Program-made: the position numbers and the translations under genes
DNA from: Sanghuangporus weigelae
Lineage: Eukaryota; Basidiomycota; Agaricomycetes; Hymenochaetales; Hymenochaetaceae
DNA length: 64,000 nt
Assembly (NCBI GenBank): GCA_033182465.1
Contig: CP137326.1
Span: forward strand, 1,643,501-1,707,500
Direction of reading: 5' to 3'
In this document: positions 44,163 to 53,346 of the stretch, in pieces
Layout of the letters: each line of letters starts with the position of its first letter
Numbering within the stretch: position 1 is the stretch's first letter
The notes under the pieces: generated by a model
Told to the model about the DNA's origin: nothing
Seen by the model: only the letters and a program-made list of their open reading frames with translations
Database searches by the model: none

Positions 44163-44848
44163 AGTAGCTTCAATGTCAAATGTGCCACCACCTGTTGCCC
44201 TTGAACCAGTGACCGCCCCACCACTTCAAACATCGCTCTCTTTCACCAAGCCAAGAGAACCAACCCTGCAAGTAGACAGTCAAGCATGATACCTGAGACA
44301 CCAATGGCCCCCCCAGCCCCAATAACAACAGTGTCCGCCATGCAACCAGCGATCAATGTAACTGTCATTGTTAGGACCAGCGGTTTTCGGTGAGGTGGTC
44401 AACCGAGCCTACCGGAACAAGTCCCTGCTTCCTCCTTCTGCACAATAACAATTGGAGAATAGTATAGCGAAGGCTAAGATGTACTACCAAGAAGCGAGCT
44501 AGGGCTCAAGCTTGACTTAATAGTAGAACAAGGTTTCAATCAAAAGTACAGCTTTTCGATTGAAGGTACAAAATAATTTTGCTGAGGGACAATGCCCGCC
44601 TCAGCTGGTGCTTAAATAGACTAACTACTCTGCTTAGTCACTACTTAATTGCTACTGACCATTGCTCTTTGATTGGGCAGGTCAAAAAGTCTCAACCACC
44701 ATTAACATCTACCTAGCGTGCTAACACGCAAACAATGTCCTAGTGATGAAACAAAAACACTCCTGCCATACTAGGGAGGACCACCAGCCTCCAAACATTC
44801 CGATGCTTTGTGAAGCTTCCCCTTGCTTCTAGCGGTCTGCAATCTTAT

Positions 44849-46378
44849 TGTTACGAAAATTGTGGATTGGTAATGCGGCGTGGGACAAGACACTTTACAC
44901 ACCGAATTCCATTCAGGCCAAGGATGCAGAACAATACTAGCCATGGTGATCCAAGAGGAAGCGAACTTCAAGACAAGGGAGCAGACACTCTTCATTTGCA
45001 AGTCGGATTATCTAATATGCATATTGGAAATACACCTCCACCAGAATGAAGCTACACTACCATGGAAGACAAGAACGTCTCTCGATATACAGAACTCCTG
45101 CAACGAAGACACTATCGACGAGTTGCCACCCGAAGGTTTGTGCACGAGAACCTGGTATGTGCCAATTGCTATTTGGCATACCAACGGAGCTGGGTACTAT
45201 CAGAATGGCTCATGAAATGTTTTGTGGAACGATTGGTTGCAAGGGAGGCAGCTGATGTCAAGATTCGGCATAAGCCCGGACCTTCAGAACGTACGGAAGA
45301 CCAACCATTACCGAACAGCGGAATGAGCGCATATGATCATGAAGTAGCCATATGGCTTAGCGATAGGGATGTCTATGCACTGAAGGTTGGCGTGCGAGCT
45401 TGGATCAATCAGCATCGTCACCAGACCTTGTGCCGAAACACTGCAGTGGAAGTTGATTGGCCGGTTTATCGGAACCCGCCATCGGACATTGAGAAATTAA
45501 TGGAAGAAGCGATAGAACGCATGATGACATCCTGGCGAGCATCGGAGCCAGCAGTCATCACTATAGACAAATGGTCTGCCCCTGATCATGTGGGGCAGAG
45601 ATTCAGATTAACGACGGGCGCGGAACTACGACTATTGGACATCGAAGTAGCAGCAAGGCACAGAAGGATTATGGCCGAGTATACAGAGCTGCCGAGATTA
45701 ACCACAGAAGATCGGCAGGCATTGCCGATCCCTAATGACGAAGTTAGATCCTCTCCCATGATCAAGGATTAAGGGGGCAGAAGCTCGGCCCGGAACGGAG
45801 CACTGGAGAAGAGATGGCTTGGCACCCATCAGGTGGTACCCGGCCTGGAAACGGAGGAAGGCTCTCATGGGAAAACAGATAAGTAGGATTAACATGTGAT
45901 AAGATTGCAGATCACTAGAAGTAAGGGGAAGCTTCGCGAAGCATCGGAATGTGCGGAGGCTGGTGGTCCTCCCTAGTTTGGCAGGAGTGTTTTTGTTTCA
46001 CCATTGGAATATTGTTTGCGTAGTAACACGCTGAGTACATGTTGATGGTGGTTGAGACTTATTAACCTGCCTAATCAAAGAGGGATGTTAGATAGTAAGT
46101 AGGTAGTGACTAAGCAAGGTAGCTAGTCTATTTAAGCACCAGCTGAGGTGGGCATTGTCCCTCAGCAAAATTATTTTGTACCTTCAATCATAAGCTGTAC
46201 TCTTTGATTGAAACCCTGTTCTACTATTAAGTCAAGCTTGAGCCCTAGCTCGCTTCTTGGTAGTACATCTTAGCCTTCGCTATACTATTCTCCAATTGTT
46301 ATTGTACAGAAGGAGGAAGCAGGGACTTGTTCCGGTAGGCTTGGTTGACCACCTCACCGAAAACCGCCGGTCCTAACA
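44849..46378 (+). mobile_element. ORF-bearing 1.53-kb LTR-like unit, copy 2
   Basis: This copy is uninterrupted: TGTTACGAAAATTGTGG to CCGGTCCTAACA, 1,530 bp, flanked by CTTAT (44,844-44,848 and 46,379-46,383). It is inserted in opposite orientation into copy 1 of the same family. Layout: reading frame from base 1 to about 45,772, a GC-rich segment, TATA-like TATTTAAG at about 46,128, a GCTGAGG...CCTCAGC hairpin, a leader-like stretch and the terminus. It is the reference copy for the family in this window. Confidence 0.9.
45062..45772 (+). CDS. LTR-borne ORF, copy 2 (C-terminal 236 residues open)
   Basis: This frame encodes MEDKNVSRYTELLQRRHYRR, then HENLVCANCYLAYQRSWVLS, AADVKIRHKPGPSERTEDQP, MSAYDHEVAIWLSDRDVYAL, a GVRAWINQHRHQTLCRNTAV segment, and SDIEKLMEEAIERMMTSWRA. 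It ends NDEVRSSPMIKD. The same frame is open upstream to the first base of the repeat unit (CYENCGLVMRRGTRHFTHRI), except for one TGA at about 45,048 where other copies have CGA or CGC (Arg). Notable are CANC and a later His/Cys-rich stretch, which could bind a metal, though the spacing fits no finger I know. I do not recognise the family. It may be the tail of a longer polyprotein that reads into its 3' LTR, or an independent gene of the repeat. Confidence 0.6.
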   Translation: MEDKNVSRYTELLQRRHYRRVATRRFVHENLVCANCYLAYQRSWVLSEWLMKCFVERLVAREAADVKIRHKPGPSERTEDQPLPNSGMSAYDHEVAIWLSDRDVYALKVGVRAWINQHRHQTLCRNTAVEVDWPVYRNPPSDIEKLMEEAIERMMTSWRASEPAVITIDKWSAPDHVGQRFRLTTGAELRLLDIEVAARHRRIMAEYTELPRLTTEDRQALPIPNDEVRSSPMIKD

Positions 46379-46508
46379 CTTATCACATGTTAATCCTACT
46401 TATCTGTTATCCCATGAGAGCCTTCCTCCATTTTCAGGCCGGGTACCACCTGATGGGTGCCAAGCCATCTCTTCTCCGGCGCTCCGTTCCGGGCCGAGCT
46501 TCTGCCCC

Positions 46509-46975
46509 TTAATCCTCGATCATGGGAGAGGATCTAACTTTGTCATTAGGGATCGGCAACGCTTGCCGATCCTCGGTGGTTAATCTCGGTGGCTCTGTAT
46601 ACTCGGCCACAATCCTTCTGTGCCTTGCCGCTACTTTGATGTCCAATAGCCGTAGTTCCGCGCCCATCGTTAATCTGAATCTCTGCCCCACATGATCAGG
46701 GGCAGACCATTCGTCTATAGTGATGACTGCTGGCTCCGATGCTCGCCAGGACATTGTCAAGTGTTCTATCGCTTCTTCCGTTAATTTCTCGATGTCCGAT
46801 GGCGGGTTCCGATAAACCGGCCAATCAACTTCCACTGCAGTATTTCGGCACAAGGTCTGGTGACGATGCTGATTGATCCAAGCTCGCACACCAACCTTCA
46901 GTGCATAGACGTCCCTATCGCTAAGCCATATGGCGACTTCATGATCATATGCGCTCATTCCGCGGTTCAGTGAAA
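46509..46975 (-). pseudogene. Truncated LTR-borne ORF in copy 1
   Basis: The C-terminal 150 codons (MSAYDHEVAIWLSDRDVYAL to SPMIED) are open on the minus strand. They are cut at 46,970 by insertion of a 1.3-kb LTR. The N-terminal part of the same frame continues at 49,833-50,298 on the same strand, with stops (for example HPLE-SYATIKDRN at about 50,099). It belongs with the intact copies at 45,062 and 48,026. Confidence 0.75.
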
Positions 46976-47422
46976 CTCCTTTGTACTTTCTGTTAGCAGA
47001 GGAGTGTCACAGTTCTGTTGGGGGCTGTCCTGTAGGATCAAGACGAATGGAATGGCGGAAGGATGACTATAGGCTAAAGCTGGGATGATTTCCGAAGGGT
47101 TAAGCTAAGTTCCGAAGCGGATTCGGAGGGGATGAGTGAGTTTGAGATTTGAGGCTGCTGAAAGTATGCGGGGGTGGGGATTTGATCGGAGAAGAGATGC
47201 TAAGAAGCAAGCGGGAGAAGTCGAAGCGAGGGGGATCGGCGGCGGCGATACGATGGTACGAACGATATCCTCACAGGTAATCCTTCAATGGATTCGAACC
47301 CTGGGGACTAGAAGACGATGAGACGAAGCTTGGGACGATATTCCCAAGGCTTAGAACGAAGCTAGAGTGATCCTACGAGGATCCGATACGATGCGACGGG
47401 ATGCGATGAAACGCGAGGTATT

Positions 47423-48961
47423 TGTTAGGACCAGTGTTTTTAGACGAGGTGGTCAGTCTAAGCGTACCGGAACAAGTCCCTGCTTATTCCTTCTGATGAT
47501 AATTGATTGGAGACGGAACGAAGGTTATAGATGTACTACTTTAGAAGCGAGCGATAGGCTCAAGCTTGACCTCAGTAGTGGAACAGGGTTTCAATCAAAG
47601 GGTACAGTTTTCGATTGAGAGTACAAAATAATTTTGCTGAGGGACAATGCCCCGCTCAGCTGGCCCTTAAATAACCTATTTACTAAATAGTACCGACTAC
47701 CTATTACTACCGACTACAGCCTTGCTATTGGTCTAGACAATATGTTTTCTCTGACACCAGTACTCTACTCTGGTGCCAACACCGATACTTTCCTCTAGTG
47801 TTGAATCACAATACTTCTACCATATTAGGAGGGTTTGTTTGAGTCCTACTACCCCGATGCTTCGAGAAGCTTCTTCCGTGCTTCCTCCGATCTGCAATCG
47901 TTATCACATGTTAATCTCTCCTTATCTTTACCCCGCGATCCTTCTCCGTTCCCAGACGGGTTCCCATGATAGTTGCCAAGCTATCGCTTCTCTGGCGCTC
48001 CGTTCCCGGGCCGAGCTTCTGCCGCTTAATCCTCGATCATGGGGGAGATAGTGATATCAGGGTTAGAGATCGGCAGAGCTTGCCGATCTTCTCCCGGCGC
48101 ATGAGTGTACTCCGCTACACTCCTTCTGTGCCTCGCCGCGACTTCGATGTCCGATAGTTGTAGTCCTGGGCCCGTGGTTAGCCGTAGCCTCTGTCCAAAG
48201 TGCTCGTGGCCATTCCACTCGTCAACTGTAATTACCCCTGGCTCTGACGCTCGCCAAGCCTGCATCAAGCGTTCTATCGCTTCTTCCGTAAGATGTTCAA
48301 TGTCCGAAGGTGGCCGCTTGTAAACTGGCCAATCTACTTCCACTGCCGTGTGACTGCACAAGGTCTGGTGCCGATGCTGATTGATCCAAGCTCGCACGCC
48401 GACCTTTAATGCATAGACATCCCTATCGCTAAGCCATATGGATACCTCATGGTCGTATGCACTCATTCCGTGGTTCGGTAATGGTTGGTCTTCTGTTCGT
48501 TCCGAGGGTCCGGGCTTATGCCGAATCTTGACATCGGCTGCTTCCCTTGACACTAACCGTTCCGTGAAGTTCTTCATGAGCCATTCCGCAAGTACCCAGC
48601 TTCGTTGGTAGGCCAAGTAACAATTGGCGCACACCAAGCTCTCATGTACAAATCTTCTAGTTGCACCACGCCGATAATGTCTTTGTTGCAGGAGTTCCGT
48701 ATACCTTGCGACATTCCTTTCTTCCATCGCCGCCAGACTGCGTTCCGGCGGTGGAGTATGTCCAATGTGCATATTAGTTAGTCCTAATTGCAAATCATTA
48801 GAGTCCTCCGTGTCTTCTCCAGACGATCCGTGGTTTGCTACTCTTGAGTCGCCACCACTGTTCTGCCGTAGTAGCCTTTCGAAATAGTCTTGATTTGGCA
48901 TCGCAACTCGGTGTGTAAAATTTAGCCCACGCCGTATTAGATAACCACAATTTTCGTAACA
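47423..48961 (-). mobile_element. ORF-bearing 1.53-kb LTR-like unit, copy M
   Basis: This is an uninterrupted minus-strand copy of 1,539 bp: left end TGTTAGGACCAGTG, right end TTTTCGTAACA, flanked by GTATT (47,418-47,422 and 48,962-48,966). It is inserted in the LTR K2. It is the most divergent family member here yet keeps a fully open reading frame from its first base. The promoter-like part has TTATTTAAGGG followed by the same hairpin as copy 2. Confidence 0.9.
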
Positions 48962-48970
48962 GTATTCCAC
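48026..48970 (-). CDS. LTR-borne ORF, intact copy M (about 310 codons)
   Basis: The frame has no stop from the right terminus of the unit to TGA/TAA at 48,026. It reads CYENCGYLIRRGLNFTHRVA, MPNQDYFERLLRQNSGG, LGLTNMHIGHTPPPERSLAA, MEERNVARYTELLQQRHYRR, VCANCYLAYQRSWVLAEWLM, AADVKIRHKPGPSERTEDQP, GVRAWINQHRHQTLCSHTAV and ISPMIED at the end. The first ATG inside the unit is at 48,901. Upstream of that the frame continues without an ATG past the repeat border into flanking DNA, so a translation start inside the unit is not certain. Compared with copy 2 most nucleotide differences fall in third codon positions, which argues for past selection on the protein. Composition is basic and hydrophilic, without a membrane segment. 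No known domain is recognised. It could be the C-terminal tail of a pol-type polyprotein or a novel accessory protein. Confidence 0.65.
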   Translation of the reverse strand: MEYCYENCGYLIRRGLNFTHRVAMPNQDYFERLLRQNSGGDSRVANHGSSGEDTEDSNDLQLGLTNMHIGHTPPPERSLAAMEERNVARYTELLQQRHYRRGATRRFVHESLVCANCYLAYQRSWVLAEWLMKNFTERLVSREAADVKIRHKPGPSERTEDQPLPNHGMSAYDHEVSIWLSDRDVYALKVGVRAWINQHRHQTLCSHTAVEVDWPVYKRPPSDIEHLTEEAIERLMQAWRASEPGVITVDEWNGHEHFGQRLRLTTGPGLQLSDIEVAARHRRSVAEYTHAPGEDRQALPISNPDITISPMIED

Positions 48971-50634
48971 AGCATAACGATGCGAAACGACGCGGAAACG
49001 GAGCGGGGAGACGAGAGCTGATTAGGGAGACGAGTAGTTTTCGAGTGAAGAATCTCTAACAGCAACGCGAGTCGAACTGAGCACACTATTCTCAGAACGC
49101 GACTGTTAAGCAGAGGTTTCGGGACGTGTGAAGCAGAACTATCGTATATTTGATAGAGGCAGGGGAGTCGAAGTGAGTACAGTGAGAGTTGAAGTGATTC
49201 GACTATAGCAACGAGAGAAGACGAGCAGGACTAGAAATGGGCTTTCAGATCCGGACTCGACTCCTGTACTGAACTGAACTGTCCCCTCTACGCGAATAGA
49301 TTGTCTATTTATAACATTGTCCATCCTGAGCCTTCGAAGCATCAGGGAGCATAAACGAAGAGAAGTCGGAAGGCATATCATAAAAAGGGGAGCATGGAGA
49401 ACAAAAGATGAGGTGAACATATCTGGAAAGTGGCGAGCATATAGATCATAGGGCATAAAACAAAATATGAGCGCATATAGAACATAAAGGGGAAAAGTCG
49501 GAGCACAATGCATCGGTTCGAAGCTTGGGAGGCGTCGGTGGTCGAGTCCGAGTTTCTCAATTCAAACCTCGAGATTGGGACTGATAGGACGAATCAGCTG
49601 AGCCTTCCTTTGTGGAGTCGACTGGGTGGCTCAGGTGTCCGATCTGCTACCCTTGTGTGATTTCCAACGTCGTAAGTCCTCTTCAGGCGGCAGTCCGATG
49701 CGCGAGGCTGTAATAGACCGTTCCGCTTCAAATCTTGTCGATCCGCGCTGGGTTAAGCTGTTACGACGCGGAACGTGGCGGAATATGTGTCACGTGCGTG
49801 ATTTCGGACTTAGCGTGTCGGTGCTTCTTACATCGGTAGTGGCTGGTCTTCTGTTCGTTCTGAAGGTCCGGGCTTATGTTGAATCTTGACATTGGCTGCC
49901 TCCCTTGTGACCAGTCGTTCCACAAAACATTTCATGAGCCATTCCGACAGTACCCAGCTCCGTTGGTATGCCAAATAGCAATTGGCACATACCAGGTTCT
50001 CGTGCACAAACCTTCGGGTGGCACCTCGTTGATAGTGTCTTCGTTGCAGGAGTTCAGTATATCTCGAGATGTTCCTGTCTTTTATGGTAGCGTAGCTTCA
50101 TTCTAATGGAGGCGTATTTCCAATATGCATGTTAGATAGTCCAACTTGCAAATGAAGAGTATCTGCTCCCTCGTCTTGAAGTTTGCTTCCTTCTGGATCC
50201 CCATGGCTAGTATTGTTCTGCATCCTTGGCCTGAATGGAATTCGGTGTGTAAAGTGTCTTGTCCCACACCGCATTACCAATCCACAATTTTCATAACAGT
50301 CATAGCAACAGTGATCGCAATGACACTTTGCCAAGCAAATGCAGGTGGTAGATTGAAGAAAGGTGTAGCACCCCCACGTGAATATTCAGGCGGAGACGAC
50401 CATGTTGACTTTAGGCGCGAGGTACAGCTGTATCTCAAGTCATACGAGTCGCAATTCCAAGACAATGACAACAAGATCATTTTTGTCCTCTCATATCTCA
50501 AGAATGGAAGTGTGTCAACATGGATGGAGAATTATGTCGAATGGGTGTCACAGAGTGGAAGCCTGGTCATCATAGATACCTGGGAGACTTTCCTTGACAA
50601 ACTCAATGTCTCATTCAAAGATCTGAATTGTTGC

Positions 50635-50782
50635 TGTTAGGACCAGTAGTTTTCAGTGAGGTGGTCAACTGAGCCTACCAGAACAAGTCCCTGCTTCCTC
50701 CTTCTGAACAATAAATTTGTTTGGAGATGTGTATAGCAAAGGCTAGAGATGTACTATTAAGAAGTGAACTATAGGCTCTAGC
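50635..50782. mobile_element. Truncated terminus of the ORF-bearing LTR family
   Basis: About 148 bp start TGTTAGGACCAGTAGTTTTC and follow the terminal 150 bp of the family (GTGAGGTGGTC, AACAAGTCCCTGCTTCCTCC, GATGTACTATTAAGAAGTGA). The similarity then breaks off. It lies directly at the broken end of the gag gene, so it is the fifth member of the family in the window, reduced by deletion. Confidence 0.75.
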
Positions 50783-51032
50783 TTTGAAATTTTGATGGCC
50801 CATCAAAAACACCAGATTCACGCATAACTTTGTTACTTCTATTCTATTCTATTACAGAAAAAAAGTTGTCCAGATCAGAAACTCAATATTCGGGCCTCCA
50901 CGGAGTTGTCGAGAAGTGGTGCTCTGCACCGTAGTGAGAATTTTATTACACTGTCACGTGACTATGTGACATGTTCGTGCCCGCTCTGCGGTTGGCCGCA
51001 CTCTATCTCTATCACCACAAACGACAGTCAGC

Positions 51033-53346
51033 ATGAAAGTCTGGTGCCTCCTCATCGATCACGAGAAGAAGGCTGCCTTTGGAATCGCGTTTTCCGTCAT
51101 CGTCGGCCTCGATGCATGCATTGAAGACTTGACAGAGAAGGTCAAGGAGAAGCGACCAGATGTCCTCGAGCACGTCAATGCCGCAATGCTCACCGTGTGG
51201 AGATGCATGGATTCCGAGATCGACTTTGCCGACATAGACCCCGACAAATTTAATGACCGACTCAACGAGGTCTTCTCCCCCGATGAACAGAAAGTTATGA
51301 AGCTCAAGCCGAAGCAGGAGTTGAGACAACTTACAGATAAGACACTGCTTATCGAGGTTGATAAGTCGTCGCACCAGCATGTAGCAATGGGATCCTGGAA
51401 CTTCGCCAAAGCGGGGTGGAAATTAGAGACTGAGGAGGAATGGGGCAAATTCCTCACATACTGGCAGAATAAGGAATTTCCGGAACACGAGCGCATCTTA
51501 CCACTTGCCTTCGATGAGGAGAATCGGCTAAAAAACCACCTTGTTCAATCCCAAGGTCGGATCCTTGTCGTGGAGCATTATCGTCGTCTCCGGAATCGTA
51601 TCATTAGTATCGAAAATCTCGGACTTGATCAAAGTGTTCTGCTGACCGGGCAGCCCGGAGTTGGTCTGTCTTTTCTTCCTATCCGACATTCATCCGTTTA
51701 CATTTGCCTAGGTAAGACCACCTGGTTGTGGTTCATGCTTATCTATCTCCTCACTTTGAAGAAAAACGTCGCCCTGCACACAAGGGGAGATACACATCTC
51801 TTTTATCATGACCACGTTTACATTGCTTCATCGGGGACCAAAGTTACCTGGCCTCCAAGTACCGCGGTCCGTGACCGCATCTGGTGCCTAATTGATAGCG
51901 ATGAGCATGTTGGACCCCCTCCGATTTATCTTACGTGGAAGGACGAGGAGAGGATTTTCCCAGTTCATGCCGCTTCACCCAATCCTGCACGATACTATGA
52001 ATGGTTCAAACAGCGAGGTGGTGTTATGATAGGTATGCCACTGTGGAATGAGGAAGAAATAATAGAAGGGTGTGTCATCATTCTCCTGATTACTCGGGTA
52101 AACATATGGTTACTTTCCTAATAGGTTTAAGCTTCATCAAAGCTACGAGAAACTCCTTGACCTTCTGAAACAAGAGCCCTCAGATACTGCTGTTGAAAAG
52201 ATTCAGAAGCTCATGGTGGATAAGGCTATGGACGAGAAATCCGCCATACGGGAATTGATCAAAGAAACTATCAAACAGTATGGAAGTGTTCCTCGCGACG
52301 TTTACAGTGCAATCATCAATGAGAACCACCACAAGACGATGCTCACCAATGAAATAAATGCCCTTTCATACGAAGTCCTGTCGAAGACTCTGGAGGTGAT
52401 CAGATCGCCAAGCCAGAATGAATCGCCGAGCACATCTGTTTCGCACAGGCTCCTTGTAAGTCGCGTCGAGTGGAGTTCAGGCAGGGATTCCGACACGTTT
52501 ATACCATGTTCCAGATCCGAACACATCAGCCGTATGATGATAGAAAAGCTTGGACACCTAACGCACGCGCAGGCCAAACGTTTGTACCGGGAATTCAGAT
52601 GGCATTCGGAGTCTTCTACACTAGCGGGATGGATCTTCGAGGGGCTCGCCCACGGTGTCTTGCAGGGCTCGGAATCAGATACGTCCCTAGCCGGCCCTCT
52701 ACGCATGATGAAGCTACGGAGTGAGTCCATCGACAGGAAGCATATGCATTTTTCAACTCTAGGTTCTCGCGCCAAAAAAGAACCCCTCCACAACTTCATC
52801 CAAAGGAGAGTATATACCGTGGTCGACGTTGACAAGAAAGGTTTCTTGTGGCCTCTGGAGAATGGCTTGTCAACTCCGTTTGAGCAGCGCTTTTTTGTAC
52901 CGAGGCCTATCAACAATCCCTTATTTGACTCCTTTTTCGTGGACCTTCAGCCTAATCGGCGGGAAGGGACTCTGACGCCGATTGTCTGGATTTTTCAGGC
53001 GAGCATCTCCCATAGTCACGATGGTTCCAAAGCCGGGTACCCGTTGGTTCGATCCATCAAGACAGCCGCCGCCGCGAGGGCACGAGAGGTCGCTGAAGCT
53101 ATTAGAAATGTTAGTGAAACCGAAGACGCGGATACAGGGCGATTAAGAAAGCGGAGACGAGTTGTTAGACAAGCTGCCGGGCGACAGGTCGGTTGCGAAG
53201 TAATGGAGGCAGAAGTGAGATATGTCCTTGTTAGTCCTGTACCGGAAGTGCCTTCGACGCATTCAACGTACTCTTGGAACATGGAGAAAGGAGAGTGGGT
53301 CGAAGGAGAAGTTTTTTGCCAGCTCATTAATGTTTCCGAAATGTGA
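51033..53346 (+). CDS. Crinkler-family (CRN) protein with ubiquitin-like header and P-loop NTPase
   Basis: The N-terminus reads MKVWCLLIDHEKKAAFGIAF, then SVIVGLDACIEDLTEKVKEK, MLTVWRCMDSEIDFADI and KLKPKQELRQLTDKTLLIEV. This is the ubiquitin-like header (with a conserved LTVWRC block) of Crinkler and Crinkler-like proteins. A P-loop follows in VLLTGQPGVGKTTWLWFMLI, formed across the first intron, then LIDSDEHVGPPPIYLTW. The C-terminal half includes RRVYTVVDVDKKGFLWPLEN and a basic segment RLRKRRRVVRQAAGR that may be a nuclear localisation signal. Exons 51033-51663, 51712-52069 and 52125-53346 give about 736 residues with no disruption. In other organisms CRNs are nuclear effector or conflict proteins with a nuclease-like end; I could not verify nuclease residues here. 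It is the only intact-looking gene in the repeat island, with higher GC than its flanks. Confidence 0.88.

Larger units (their letters stand above)
46971..49832. mobile_element. 1.3-kb LTR (TGAAAC...TTACA), copy K2, host of copy M
   Basis: K2 starts TGAAACTCCTTTGTACTTTC and ends GGTGCTTCTTACA. It is inserted into copy 1 with an imperfect 4-bp duplication (TCAG left, TCGG right). Without copy M and its 5-bp duplication its length is about 1,318 bp. It is collinear with the copy at 55,292-56,599 over its full length. On the minus strand it has LTR-like layout, with a TATA-like TTATAAATAGACAATC at about 49,300. K2 contains a GGGTTCGAATCC motif near 47,290 that resembles a tRNA T-loop, but no tRNA could be folded around it. 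Confidence 0.8.
44369..50298 (-). mobile_element. ORF-bearing 1.53-kb LTR-like unit, copy 1 (host of two insertions)
   Basis: This copy lies on the minus strand: left end TGTTAGGACCAGCGG (complement of the 3' terminus), right end TTTTCATAACA. It is flanked by the 5-bp duplication GTCAT (44,364-44,368 and 50,299-50,303). It is inserted in a gag gene. Its pieces are 44,369-44,848, 46,384-46,970 and 49,833-50,298. They are separated by copy 2 of the same family and by a 1.3-kb LTR that itself hosts copy M. Summed, the pieces give about 1,529 bp, equal to the other copies. Confidence 0.88.
44168..50632 (+). pseudogene. Gypsy-type retrotransposon gag, split by nested insertions
   Basis: The first piece reads MSNVPPPVALEPVTAPPLQT (44,175) and then shifts frame to MIPETPMAPPAPITTVSAMQ and AINVTVI, ending at 44,368. 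The second piece resumes at 50,304, after 5.9 kb of inserted elements, with ATVIAMTLCQANAGGRLKKG and then the gag core: EYSGGDDHVDFRREVQLYLK, SYESQFQDNDNKIIFVLSYL, KNGSVSTWMENYVEW and TWETFLDKLNVSFKDLN. The LYL...F..D..KI.FVLSYL...G.A..W pattern is that of the retrotransposon gag domain of fungal Gypsy elements. It is cut at 50,635 by another repeat fragment. The two halves join exactly when the insertion and one GTCAT copy are removed. A frameshift in the first piece also shows it is dead. Confidence 0.8.

Noticed and set aside
42089-44175. The 450-bp LTR as the 5' LTR of the gag element that follows it
   Set aside because: It has its own 5-bp duplication AGTAG on both sides, so it is a solo insertion in the gag element and not that element's LTR.
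44369-46378. Reading the TGTTACG...CCTAACA unit as a pair of LTRs with internal DNA
   Set aside because: The roughly 480-bp end segment seemed at first to be an LTR on its own, but all copies have target duplications outside the whole 1.53-kb unit and no second 480-bp copy in direct orientation.
47275-47310. GGGTTCGAATCC motif like a tRNA T-loop in K2 (minus strand)
   Set aside because: No acceptor, D or anticodon arms can be placed at the right distances, and the other copy (K1) has lost the motif. No tRNA gene was found anywhere in the window.
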